Source: Croceibacterium mercuriale
GTDB lineage: Bacteria > Pseudomonadota > Alphaproteobacteria > Sphingomonadales > Sphingomonadaceae
Length of the DNA: 64,000 bases
Assembly (NCBI RefSeq): GCF_000802385.1
Contig: NZ_JTDN01000001.1
Span: 255,501 to 319,500, forward strand
Direction: 5' to 3'
Below, in pieces: positions 34,490-42,930 of this stretch. Within the stretch, counting starts at the first letter, position 1; each line of letters starts with the position of its first letter. The position numbers were made by a program, and so were the translations under genes. A model generated the notes under the pieces. The model was not told the DNA's origin. It searched no databases and saw only the letters and a program-made list of their open reading frames with translations.

Positions 34490-35026
34490 ATGGCGCGAAG
34501 CAGCCGCACGCTCGATTGGGGCTTCCCGCGCTGGCGCGCCTATGGCGAGTCCGGCCAGGAGGCTGCCAAGGTGCGGCTGTGCGACCGGCATGGCTGCGCC
34601 GAACCGGGCAACTGCCCGGCGCCCAAGGCGCCGAACAGCCCTGAACGCTGGTACTTCTGTCAGCCGCACGCCGCGGAATACAATCGTGGCTGGGACTATT
34701 TTGCCGGGCTCGAGGCGGAAGAGGCGGCAGCGCGCGAGGGCGCCGAAAGCAACACCAATGCCGGCTATGCCCAGGCGCAGCATTATGGCTGGGGCGGCAG
34801 CGGCGATGGCAGCCGCAGCCCGGACGAGATGCGCGCGCTGGAGGTGCTGGACCTCGACCCCGATGCCGATTTCGAGACCGTGAAGAAGGCCTGGCGTACC
34901 AAGGCGAAGGAGGTGCATCCCGACGTGCGCCCCAATGATGCCGAGGCGGCGCGGACCTTCCATGCATACCAGGTCGCGTACGACGTGCTGCGGCAGGCAG
35001 AGGAACGGCGGGAGTGGCGGGGCTGA
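34490..35026 (+). CDS. J-domain protein with Cys/His-rich amino end
   Basis: 178 residues. The carboxy-terminal 65 form a J-domain with the HPD motif (KAKEVHPDVRPND) in ALEVLDLDPDADFETVKKAW, so it should stimulate a DnaK-type chaperone. The amino half has an arrangement of Cys and His (CDRHGCAEPGNCPAP, then WYFCQPHAAEY) that could bind zinc, followed by a Gly/Ala linker. It stands alone after the tol-pal hairpin and converges on the glycosyltransferase gene. Confidence 0.87.
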   Translation: MARSSRTLDWGFPRWRAYGESGQEAAKVRLCDRHGCAEPGNCPAPKAPNSPERWYFCQPHAAEYNRGWDYFAGLEAEEAAAREGAESNTNAGYAQAQHYGWGGSGDGSRSPDEMRALEVLDLDPDADFETVKKAWRTKAKEVHPDVRPNDAEAARTFHAYQVAYDVLRQAEERREWRG

Positions 35027-35036
35027 CCCGCCGGGC

Positions 35037-36227
35037 CTAAAGCTGGAGCTGCCCGATGGCGTCGGCCACGATGGCGATGTGCTCCGTCCAGCTCGGATTG
35101 TGCCAGTCGGGCAGGCGTTCCATCTGCGCGGCCCGCATCGGTCCGCTGCTTGCGTGATCCAGCACGGCCCGGCGCCAGCCGGGTCCGTCCAGCGGGTCCA
35201 GGTAATCCGGCACCGCACCGCCCACTTCGCGCAGGGCAGGCAGGTCGCTGCAGATGACCGGCGTGCCGACCGACAGCGCCTCCGCCACCGGCATGCCGTA
35301 ACCTTCGGCGAAGGACGGCATCACCAGCGCCGCCGCGCCGCGCAGCAGGACGGACAGGCGGCGGTCGGGGCATCCGCCCAGCTCCTCGACATGGCCGGCC
35401 AGTGCCGGGCACCGTTCCAGCATGTCGACGACCTGCTCGTTTTCCCACCCGCGCCGTCCGACGATGACAAGCCGGGGCACCTCGGCCGCCGGCAGCGTCT
35501 GCACCAGCTGGCGCCACAGATGCAGCAGCAGCAGATGGTTCTTGCGCGGCTCGATCGTGCCCAGGCACACGAAATAGGGTCGGTTGTCGCCGCGTTCCGG
35601 CTCGGCTGCAGGCAGGGCCTCCGTGCCCAGCAGGGCGACATGGATCGGCGTGCCGGGCCGCAGCCATGGTTGCAGGGAGCGACCGGTGGCGGCGGAGTTG
35701 ACGATCGCCCCGCCATCCGTCTCCGCGATCATCGTCGCCACTGTCTCGATCCGCTGCCGGTGCAGCGCCGCGCCGGCGGGGCGGGCATATTCGGGGAATT
35801 CGATCGGGATCAGGTCATGGACCAGGCACAGGAAGCGGGCACGTTCCCGCCGCATGATCCGGCGCACCACGTCGGCGCGGGTCAGGTGGTGGGGGGATGC
35901 CTGCACATAGACACCACCGCCACCGACACCCCGGCGGGTCGGCAGCAGCGCATCCAGCTGCGGCAGGATGGAGGGAAGCGACCGGCGCAGCGGACCATCC
36001 ACCTGCGAGGACCAGCGCCGTTCCAGCGTATCGAGATAGGCCAGCGCCGCCGTGCGACGCACACGGCCATACAGGCCCGCCGGGTGCAGGGCGGCGAAGG
36101 CCAGATCGTCGCCATAATGCGCCAGCAGCCCGCGGGCATAGGCCATCTCCACCCGGTCCACGCCCGACGGTGTCGAGTAGCGGATGCGCGAGATCAGGCG
36201 CGAAATGTCGAGGATCACCTGGCTCAT
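35037..36227 (-). CDS. Glycosyltransferase, GT4 family
   Basis: 396 residues from the Met of MSQVILDISRL. GT-B fold with the GT4 signatures PYFVCLGTIEPRKNH (start of the nucleotide domain) and PSFAEGYGMPVAEALSVGTP (the E-x7-E motif) near residue 315. It probably transfers a hexose to a surface polysaccharide. Its start overlaps the kpsC-like stop by four bases, which ties it to capsule synthesis. Sugar specificity unknown. Confidence 0.88.
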   Translation of the reverse strand: MSQVILDISRLISRIRYSTPSGVDRVEMAYARGLLAHYGDDLAFAALHPAGLYGRVRRTAALAYLDTLERRWSSQVDGPLRRSLPSILPQLDALLPTRRGVGGGGVYVQASPHHLTRADVVRRIMRRERARFLCLVHDLIPIEFPEYARPAGAALHRQRIETVATMIAETDGGAIVNSAATGRSLQPWLRPGTPIHVALLGTEALPAAEPERGDNRPYFVCLGTIEPRKNHLLLLHLWRQLVQTLPAAEVPRLVIVGRRGWENEQVVDMLERCPALAGHVEELGGCPDRRLSVLLRGAAALVMPSFAEGYGMPVAEALSVGTPVICSDLPALREVGGAVPDYLDPLDGPGWRRAVLDHASSGPMRAAQMERLPDWHNPSWTEHIAIVADAIGQLQL

Positions 36228-37822
36228 CGCACTACCCCCAGCATGCGGCCCTGCCACCGGCGGAGCGGGCCGATCCAGTCCAGCCGGCCGCGGGTCCGGG
36301 TTCCGGCCATGCGGCCCACCAGGACTTCAGGCGGGCAGGGCAGGCCGGTCACCGGATCGAGGTAGCGGGGATAAAGGATCAGCACGCCTGCCACCAGTTC
36401 GTCCAGCCGCAGGCGCCGCATGCGCCGCGTTGGCGCGGAGGCGAGGTCGCGGGTGAGGCCCCAGCCGGCATAGAACGGCGTGCCGTGGCAGGTCACCGCC
36501 ACCCCGCGCATCAGCGCCTCGAACCCGGTGAGCGAGGTCAGCGTGTGCACCGCGTCCACCGTATCGAGCAGCGGTGCCATGCCGCCGCCGCGCACGATCC
36601 GGTCGGCATGCCGCAGGACCTCTTCGTCCGCCACTGCGCCCTGACGCAGGCCGCTGTCGACGTCCGGGTGGGGGCGGAACCAGATCTCCGCATCGGGCTC
36701 CACCGCGCGGACCCGGCGCAGCAGTTCCGCGTTCACATTTTCGGCTGCCAGCAGGTCGCCCGCCGCCGCGCGCACCGACATGTCGTTGCCGACCTGACCG
36801 GGGACGAGCACCAGCCGCCTGCCCGGCGCACGTTCCGGCGCCGGCTGGGGTGCGCCATCGACAGCATATTTGCTGATCCCGGCTGCCACGATCCGTTCGC
36901 GGAGCCGCACAGCGCGGGCCAGCAGCGCTGGCGGCATCGCGGCCTGTTCCAGGATCGATTCCAGGTCGCTGGGGCCGTGCGGGTCGAAATGGATGCCGCT
37001 GAAATCCACCACCACAGACGATGGCGGCACCAGATCGACGCCGAGGCCGACGGAGCGGACGAAGCCGTCCTCCACCCGGACCAGCGGCACGCCGCGGGTC
37101 TTAGCCCCGACGATCAGCCGGGAGGACACACGCGACGGCCAGATGGCCAGCCCCCCTCCAGCTCGTTCCGCCAGTGAAAGAGCTTTTCCAGCTCGACGAG
37201 CCATATAGAGTGGCCGGGAGGGATGCCACAGGAAGCGCCGCATCTCCGGCCGCTTCCACCAGGCCATGCCTGATGCCACGGCAATTGCGCGATTGGCGTC
37301 GAACGTGCGCCGCCAGAGCGCCAGCAGTTCCACCACCTGCGGCAGGGTGGAGGGACCGCCGGTAAACGGATCGCGCCACGCAGCGGCGGTCAGCGCCTCT
37401 CCTGCACGGCGGTCCAGTGCGGCATCGCTGTCGCCTATCGTGCCGAAGCGGCCGGAAGACAACAGGCGCACCGGCAGATCGTTGATGCGGGCGAGCGGCA
37501 CCCATTCATCATCGCCATGCGCAATCAGCCCGGCGGCGTCGGGCAGGATCGACCACGGGTCCAGTTCGCCTGGACAGGCAATTGCATCCTCGTCAGCCAC
37601 ATGATCCGCCGCCGCGCGGGGACGCAGCAGCCACCGGCCGGCGGGCGCAATCTCTGCCGGCGGAGCCCAGAAGCTGCCACCCACGCGCGCGTCCCGCACC
37701 TGCGCGAACAGGGCGCAAAGATCGTCGGGTGCCCTGTCGGCCGGTGCGCCGGTCGAAACGCCGGCATCGGCCCACGGGAATGGCGGGGCACGCAGCACAG
37801 GCAGGTCGGTGGCCGCACTCAT
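36224..37822 (-). CDS. kpsC: KpsC-like capsule Kdo transferase
   Basis: 532 residues from the ATG at 37820-37822, which overlaps the upstream phosphatase stop. It belongs to the capsule_synth family. A full module is seen from about residue 190: IWPSRVSSRLIVGAKTRGVP, VRVEDGFVRSVGLGVDLVPP, WFRPHPDVDSG and HTLTSLTGFEALMRGVAV. The first 190 residues look like a partial second copy of the same fold. Canonical KpsC is about 675 residues with two complete transferase modules, so this one is short. KpsC and KpsS build the poly-Kdo linker on phosphatidylglycerol for ABC-exported capsule. Confidence 0.82.
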   Translation of the reverse strand: MSAATDLPVLRAPPFPWADAGVSTGAPADRAPDDLCALFAQVRDARVGGSFWAPPAEIAPAGRWLLRPRAAADHVADEDAIACPGELDPWSILPDAAGLIAHGDDEWVPLARINDLPVRLLSSGRFGTIGDSDAALDRRAGEALTAAAWRDPFTGGPSTLPQVVELLALWRRTFDANRAIAVASGMAWWKRPEMRRFLWHPSRPLYMARRAGKALSLAERAGGGLAIWPSRVSSRLIVGAKTRGVPLVRVEDGFVRSVGLGVDLVPPSSVVVDFSGIHFDPHGPSDLESILEQAAMPPALLARAVRLRERIVAAGISKYAVDGAPQPAPERAPGRRLVLVPGQVGNDMSVRAAAGDLLAAENVNAELLRRVRAVEPDAEIWFRPHPDVDSGLRQGAVADEEVLRHADRIVRGGGMAPLLDTVDAVHTLTSLTGFEALMRGVAVTCHGTPFYAGWGLTRDLASAPTRRMRRLRLDELVAGVLILYPRYLDPVTGLPCPPEVLVGRMAGTRTRGRLDWIGPLRRWQGRMLGVVR

Positions 37823-38430
37823 GGCCGCGTGCCCCAGCAATCCACCTGCAGTGCGCCATCGGGCTGCCGCCGCAGGGCGCCGAAGGATCCGGTCGGCAGC
37901 TTCAGGCTGCCACCGCCGGGCAGGCCTGCCGCCAGCAGGGCGAAGCGGGCCGCGCCATTGCTGGTCACCAGCAGTACCGGCCCGCCATCCTGTCCGAACA
38001 GTTCGCGCCAGGCAGCCAGACGCAGGTCCGGATCGACGGTCCAGCCGGGCGGCGGCACGCCCGCCTTGTCCCAGGCGGCCAGTGCATCGGCGCCGATGCG
38101 GGCGAGGACGGCTGGCTCGGGCTGGTCCTCGTCCGGCCCATGGTCGATCTCGCGCAGCCAGTCGGCCGGCTCGGCTGCCGGCGAGCCGGAGAGGTGGCGC
38201 AGGATCGCGGCAGCCGTCTCCTGCGTGCGCAGGAGCGGGGACGTCAGCACGCGGGTGAAGCGCCACCGCATGGCAGCGAAGTGCGCGCCGAGTGCATCCG
38301 CCTGAGCGCACCCGGCATCGGTCAGCGGCAGGTCGGTGCGGCTGCCGATGCGGCGCGGCGGCTCGCCTGCAGCAAAGGTGTTGCCGTGACGCACGATGAC
38401 GAAAGCGGGGGACGGGATGGATGCGGACAT
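37819..38430 (-). CDS. Histidine phosphatase family protein
   Basis: 203 residues with the catalytic RHG motif (FVIVRHGNTFAAGEPP) and an LTSPLLRTQET segment as in phosphoglycerate-mutase-like phosphatases. Substrate unknown; it lies between kdsB and kpsC with a four-base overlap to the latter, so a sugar-phosphate or capsule role is possible. In some Kdo loci a separate phosphatase serves as Kdo-8-phosphate phosphatase (KdsC), but KdsC itself belongs to the HAD family, so that assignment is only speculation. Confidence 0.85.
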   Translation of the reverse strand: MSASIPSPAFVIVRHGNTFAAGEPPRRIGSRTDLPLTDAGCAQADALGAHFAAMRWRFTRVLTSPLLRTQETAAAILRHLSGSPAAEPADWLREIDHGPDEDQPEPAVLARIGADALAAWDKAGVPPPGWTVDPDLRLAAWRELFGQDGGPVLLVTSNGAARFALLAAGLPGGGSLKLPTGSFGALRRQPDGALQVDCWGTRP

Positions 38431-38443
38431 CGCGCTGCCGCTA

Positions 38444-39253
38444 TCAGGCGGGGAAAGGATCGCCTAGCCGCCGGATCGTCTGCTCCGCCAGCTCCAGGTC
38501 CGCCAGCGTGTCGATGCCCGACAGCGCATGGCTGGGTGCGGCAACCTCCACCGTGGCGATCGTGCGGCCGCTTTCCAGGAAGCGGAGCTGCTCCAGCCCT
38601 TCCAGCCCCTCGTACGCCCCCGGCGCGGCCGCGGCGAACCAGGCGAGCGCGGCCATGCGGTAGCCGTACAGCCCGAGGTGCTGCCACACCGGCGAGACGG
38701 GACCGGCGGCACGCAGCGTCTCCTCGTTGCGGATGGCGGGGATGATCGTCTTGGAGAACCACAGCGCATGGCCATCGGCGGCGCGGATGCAGGTGGTGCC
38801 GCTGAACGGCGCCGTGTGCTTGTGCGCCCGCAACCGGTCCAGCCGCGCCCAGTCCAGCCGGAACACCGGCGTGGCCACATCTGCCTGGCCGTTGCGCAGG
38901 GTACGGATCAGATCGGCCACGACCACCGGCGGGATGAAGGGCGCGTCGCCTTGCAGGTTGATCACCAGCCCGTCCGGGCCGACGCGCCCCTCGGCGGCGG
39001 CAAAGGCGCGGGCGGAGCCGGAATCGAGCGCTTCGGCTGTCATTGCGACCTCGACGCCGAGATCGCGGGCGTGGTCGGCGATCCGGGCGTCATCGGTTGC
39101 CACCATCACGGTGCAATCGCCGGCCTGCGCCGCCGCGGTCCGGCCGACCGCGACGACACGCTGGAGCAGGGTGCGCCCGGCGATCGGCAGCAGCGGCTTG
39201 CCCGGCAGGCGGGTGGAGCCGTGGCGCGCGGGAATGACGATCAGGTCAGGCAT
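38444..39253 (-). CDS. kdsB: 3-deoxy-manno-octulosonate cytidylyltransferase
   Basis: 269 residues. The nucleotide-binding start LIVIPARHGSTRLPGKPL and the later NLQGDAPFIPP are characteristic of CMP-Kdo synthetase. It activates Kdo for lipopolysaccharide core and capsule linker. It lies 30 bp downstream of kpsF on the same strand. Confidence 0.95.
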   Translation of the reverse strand: MPDLIVIPARHGSTRLPGKPLLPIAGRTLLQRVVAVGRTAAAQAGDCTVMVATDDARIADHARDLGVEVAMTAEALDSGSARAFAAAEGRVGPDGLVINLQGDAPFIPPVVVADLIRTLRNGQADVATPVFRLDWARLDRLRAHKHTAPFSGTTCIRAADGHALWFSKTIIPAIRNEETLRAAGPVSPVWQHLGLYGYRMAALAWFAAAAPGAYEGLEGLEQLRFLESGRTIATVEVAAPSHALSGIDTLADLELAEQTIRRLGDPFPA

Positions 39254-39283
39254 GCGGGACGGTCCGCAGGCAACGGTCGCAGA

Positions 39284-40273
39284 TCAGCCGATGCCCGCAC
39301 GCACGATGTCGTGCATGTGGATGATGCCGACCAGCACGTCGGCCCGGTCGACCACGAACAATACCGATACGGCATTGCCGTTCATGATCTGCAGCGCTTC
39401 GGACAGCAGCACGTCGGCCGTGACGGTGACGGGGCGGGGCGACATGTGCAGGCCGATCGGATCGGTCAGGTCGTGGGTCGCAATGCACCGGCGCAGGTCG
39501 CCATCGGTGAAAGCCCCGACCAGCCGGCCCCGGCTGTCCACGATCGCGGTGCAGCCATAGCGCTTGCGGCTCATCTCCAGCGTGGCGCCGGTGAGGGACG
39601 CGTCGCCCGCCACGCGCGGCACGGCGTCATCCGTGCCCATCACGTCGGCTACCGTCGCCAGCTGCGCGCCCAGGCTGCCGCCCGGATGGAACACCCGGAA
39701 ATCGGAACTGGTGAAGCCGCGCGCCTCGATCAGGGCGACCGCCAGCACATCGCCCAGCACCAGCTGCACGGTGGTGGAGGAAGTCGGTGCCAGAGCGTTG
39801 GGGCAGGCTTCGCGAACTTGCGGCATCACCAGGCAGACATCGGCATGGCGGGCAGCCGTGCTGTCCGAATCGGAGGTCGCGACGATCAGCTTGATGCCGT
39901 AATGGTGGCAGTAGTAGAAGATGTCCTTCAGCTCTGTCGTCTCGCCGGACCAGGTGATGGCAAGCACCACGTCCTGTTCCGTGATGACGCCCAGGTCGCC
40001 ATGGCTGGCCTCACCCGGATGGAGGTACAGCGCCGATGTTCCGGTCGACCGCATGGTCGCGGCGATCTTGCGGGCGATGTGGCCGCTCTTGCCCATGCCG
40101 GTCACGATGACGCGGCCGGTCGCCGCGGCGATGATCTGGATCGCCTGATCCACCGCGCTGCCAAGTTCCGCCTCGCTCAGCGCCTGCCGCAGCGTGCGCA
40201 GCGCTTCCAGTTCCGTGTCGACCGTTCGCAGTGCCGATGTCGACTGGCGGGTGGTGATGGTCTGGATCGTCAT
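39284..40273 (-). CDS. kpsF: KpsF/GutQ-type arabinose-5-phosphate isomerase
   Basis: 329 residues from the ATG at 40271-40273; the open frame runs 27 codons further up but is not conserved there. A SIS domain comes first (RVIVTGMGKSGHIARKIAAT, PGEASHGDLG, AITWSGETTELKD), then two CBS domains (residues about 205-329). It turns ribulose-5-phosphate into arabinose-5-phosphate, the first step to Kdo. The 265-bp gap to kdsA upstream holds no gene and may carry its promoter. Confidence 0.93.
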   Translation of the reverse strand: MTIQTITTRQSTSALRTVDTELEALRTLRQALSEAELGSAVDQAIQIIAAATGRVIVTGMGKSGHIARKIAATMRSTGTSALYLHPGEASHGDLGVITEQDVVLAITWSGETTELKDIFYYCHHYGIKLIVATSDSDSTAARHADVCLVMPQVREACPNALAPTSSTTVQLVLGDVLAVALIEARGFTSSDFRVFHPGGSLGAQLATVADVMGTDDAVPRVAGDASLTGATLEMSRKRYGCTAIVDSRGRLVGAFTDGDLRRCIATHDLTDPIGLHMSPRPVTVTADVLLSEALQIMNGNAVSVLFVVDRADVLVGIIHMHDIVRAGIG

Positions 40274-40538
40274 TTCGCCGTGTGCCTCTTCGGTTCTGCT
40301 CGTGCCGGACGCCGGATCGGCCAGCCTGGCCGATCGCGCCCATGCCCGTACCACCCGACAGACGGAGCGGATCGGTTACACCCTTGGCCGGAAGAAGATT
40401 GAAAGTTGTTTACCGGACAATCGTGTAAGTTCCGCGCTTTATCGCAGCCTCGATCGTGTGCAGCCCAAAAGAGAGCAAGCGCAGCAGCTTTGCGATGGAT
40501 CGTTGCCAACGCGCCACAATAGTGACGCATTCACGCCG

Positions 40539-41381
40539 TCAACCGGCGGGCGCAGGTTCCTTTACCACGGAATCAATCGCTTGCAGCCGCGCGAGCAAGG
40601 GTTCGAACTGATCGAGCGGAAGAGCATTGGGGCCGTCGGACAGGGCCGCGTCGGGGTCGGGATGGGTTTCCATGAACAATCCGGCGACCCCTGCCGCAAC
40701 CGCTGCCCGCGCCAGCAGCGGGACATATTCCCGCTGCCCGCCCGACCGTTCACCCAGGCCGCCCGGCTGCTGGACCGAATGGGTCGCGTCGAACACGACC
40801 GGGCAGCCGGTCTCCGCCATGATGGCGAGCCCGCGCATGTCCGATACGAGGGTATTGTACCCGAACGAGGTGCCCCGTTCGCACAGCATGAACGCATCCG
40901 GCTCCACGCCGGCGGCGGTTGCGGCGTTGCGCGCCTTGGCTACCACCTGCCGCATGTCCGACGGCGCCATGAACTGCGCCTTCTTGATGTTGACCGGCCG
41001 GCCGGATGCGGCGACCGCGGCGATGAAGTCGGTCTGCCGCGCCAGGAAGGCCGGCGTCTGCAGCACGTCCACCACTTCCGCCACCGGCGCGACCTGCCCG
41101 ATGTCATGCACGTCCGTGATGATCGGCAGGCCGGTCTCGGCGCGGACCTTCTGCAGGATGCGCAGGCCTTCCTCCATGCCCAGGCCGCGGAAGGATGCGT
41201 CGGAACTGCGGTTGGCCTTGTCGAACGAGGCCTTGAAGATCAGGAACACGCCCAGCCGGCGGGCTGTCTCGGCCAGCCGCTCGGCAATGGTCAGCGTCAT
41301 CGATTCGCCTTCGATCACACAGGGACCGGCGATGATGAACAGCGGCGCCGCGGCGCCGACGGTCCGGCCGCACAGGATCAT
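40539..41381 (-). CDS. kdsA: KDO-8-phosphate synthase
   Basis: 280 residues of TIM-barrel DAHP/KDO-8-P synthase type. It condenses arabinose-5-phosphate with PEP. The amino-end motif is [12 protein letters not shown]: the Cys, where the metal-independent class has Asn, marks the metal-dependent class. Other conserved pieces: [35 protein letters not shown] and FDATHSVQ. It starts inside the end of the upstream membrane hydroxylase gene. Confidence 0.95.
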   Translation of the reverse strand: MILCGRTVGAAAPLFIIAGPCVIEGESMTLTIAERLAETARRLGVFLIFKASFDKANRSSDASFRGLGMEEGLRILQKVRAETGLPIITDVHDIGQVAPVAEVVDVLQTPAFLARQTDFIAAVAASGRPVNIKKAQFMAPSDMRQVVAKARNAATAAGVEPDAFMLCERGTSFGYNTLVSDMRGLAIMAETGCPVVFDATHSVQQPGGLGERSGGQREYVPLLARAAVAAGVAGLFMETHPDPDAALSDGPNALPLDQFEPLLARLQAIDSVVKEPAPAG

Positions 41382-42034
41382 GACTTGGCCTTGCGTGCGG
41401 CGCGATGCGGCCGGTCACCGGATGCACGACGCAGGCTGGTGATCTGGCTGCCGAATACCCGATCCCACCAGATCGCAGTGATGGCGAAATTGCCGTCATG
41501 ATCCACGAAATGATGGCGCATGTGGTGCCGTTTCAGCATGGCGCCCACCGGACCGCTCATGTCCCACTGATGGCAGGCAAAATGGACGACGTCGTACAGG
41601 ACGTAGCCCATCATGAAGCCCAGGAAGATCCAGGTGCCCGGCGCGCCGGCCAGCAGATATAGCGTCAGCCAGACCAGGCCGGCGATCGGCAAGCTGGCGG
41701 GCAGGGGCATCAGGCCGCGCAGGGGATCGCCCGGATCGTCATGGTGGTTGCCATGCATCAGGAAGATCATCGCGCGCACTGCCGGCACATCCGACCGGAG
41801 GTGGAACAGGTGGCGATGCATGACATATTCGAACAGGGTCCACAGTCCCAGTCCTGCCGCGGCGAGCGCCAGCCCGGTACCGCCCGTGACCGCGCCCCAT
41901 CCCGCCCAGGCGATCGCCGGCAACGCCAGCGCCCAGAAGAGCGCGAACATTCTCGGCGACATTGTTGTAAGGCGTTCAAGCGTCTCGTTCTTGAACAGCC
42001 TCACCCGTGCGGCATGATTATCGGGGGATGGCAT
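41378..42034 (-). CDS. Fatty-acid hydroxylase / sterol desaturase superfamily membrane protein
   Basis: 218 residues with about four hydrophobic segments and the three di-iron His boxes: HRHLFH (near residue 85), HGNHHDDP (near 108) and HHMRHHF (near 180). Members hydroxylate lipid tails such as fatty acids, ceramides or carotenoids. ATGA overlap with kdsA suggests an envelope lipid substrate, but that is inference. A 104-bp gap separates it from the divergent SDR gene. Confidence 0.87.
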   Translation of the reverse strand: MPSPDNHAARVRLFKNETLERLTTMSPRMFALFWALALPAIAWAGWGAVTGGTGLALAAAGLGLWTLFEYVMHRHLFHLRSDVPAVRAMIFLMHGNHHDDPGDPLRGLMPLPASLPIAGLVWLTLYLLAGAPGTWIFLGFMMGYVLYDVVHFACHQWDMSGPVGAMLKRHHMRHHFVDHDGNFAITAIWWDRVFGSQITSLRRASGDRPHRAARKAKS

Positions 42035-42138
42035 TGGCCTCGTGTGGGACAGTAGCAGTGTGTCTAAGTCAAGACGGAGAGTGCTTGTGCGTGCCTTGGC
42101 GTTGACAAGTGGTTAGTTTTTCGTTGCCGGAAGGTCAC

Positions 42139-42930
42139 ATGCCGTCCGCCACCCGCATTCTGGTGATCGGCGCGTCCGGCGGCCTGGGCAGCGCCCTGGC
42201 CAACCATTATGCCGCGCCCGGTGTCAGGCTGCTCCTATGGGGGCGGGACGAGGCGCGGCTGCGGGCGGTCGCCGCATCGTGCACTGCTGCCGGCGCCACG
42301 GCCGACATCCGCTCGCAAGACCTGGCCGACCTGCCCGCGGCGCTTGCGGCCCTGGCCGAGGATGATGCGGCGGAGGCGATCGGCCTGGCCGTGTTCGCCG
42401 CCGGGCTGGGCGACATCCGCGCGCCGGGCGACTTGGTGGAAGATGCCGCGCTGGTCGCCCGGCTGGCTGCCATCAACTTCACCGCACCGACCGTGCTGGC
42501 GGCGGCGCTGGCGGATCGGATGACGGCGCGCGGGTCGGGCCGAATCGTGCTGGTGGGATCGGCAGCGGCGTTTCATGCGCTGCCCTTCGCGGCGGCCTAT
42601 GCCGGGACCAAGGCCGGACTGGCCCGCTTCGCCGATGCTCTGCGCCTGGCGGTGCGCGAACATGGCGTCACCGTCACGCTGGTCTCGCCCGGCTTCATCG
42701 ACACGGCAGCCGGACGGCAGGTGCCCGGCCCGCGCCCGGTCCTGCTGCAGCCGGATGCGGCGGCGGCGCGCATCGCGCGGGCGGCCGAGCGGGGGGTGGC
42801 GCATGCGATCATGCCATGGCCGTTTGCGGCGCTGCGGCTGTTCGACCGCCTGTTGCCGCGCCCCTTGCGTGACCGGCTGCTGCTGTCACTGGCGCCGCCT
42901 CCACGAGGGGCGCGGGGTTCAGGCGGGTGA
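42139..42930 (+). CDS. SDR-family short-chain dehydrogenase
   Basis: 263 residues from the ATG at 42139 (GGAAGG upstream); a GTG ten codons earlier is less likely. Cofactor motif VIGASGGLGSALA and catalytic YAGTKAGLARFADAL with a Ser in LVGSAAAFHAL. Its last 12 bases overlap the convergent sulfatase gene. It may modify a sugar or lipid of the surface glycan. Substrate unknown. Confidence 0.88.
   Translation: MPSATRILVIGASGGLGSALANHYAAPGVRLLLWGRDEARLRAVAASCTAAGATADIRSQDLADLPAALAALAEDDAAEAIGLAVFAAGLGDIRAPGDLVEDAALVARLAAINFTAPTVLAAALADRMTARGSGRIVLVGSAAAFHALPFAAAYAGTKAGLARFADALRLAVREHGVTVTLVSPGFIDTAAGRQVPGPRPVLLQPDAAAARIARAAERGVAHAIMPWPFAALRLFDRLLPRPLRDRLLLSLAPPPRGARGSGG

Noticed and set aside
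42102-42135. TTGACA upstream of the SDR gene as a promoter
   Set aside because: No acceptable -10 element lies 16-18 bases downstream.
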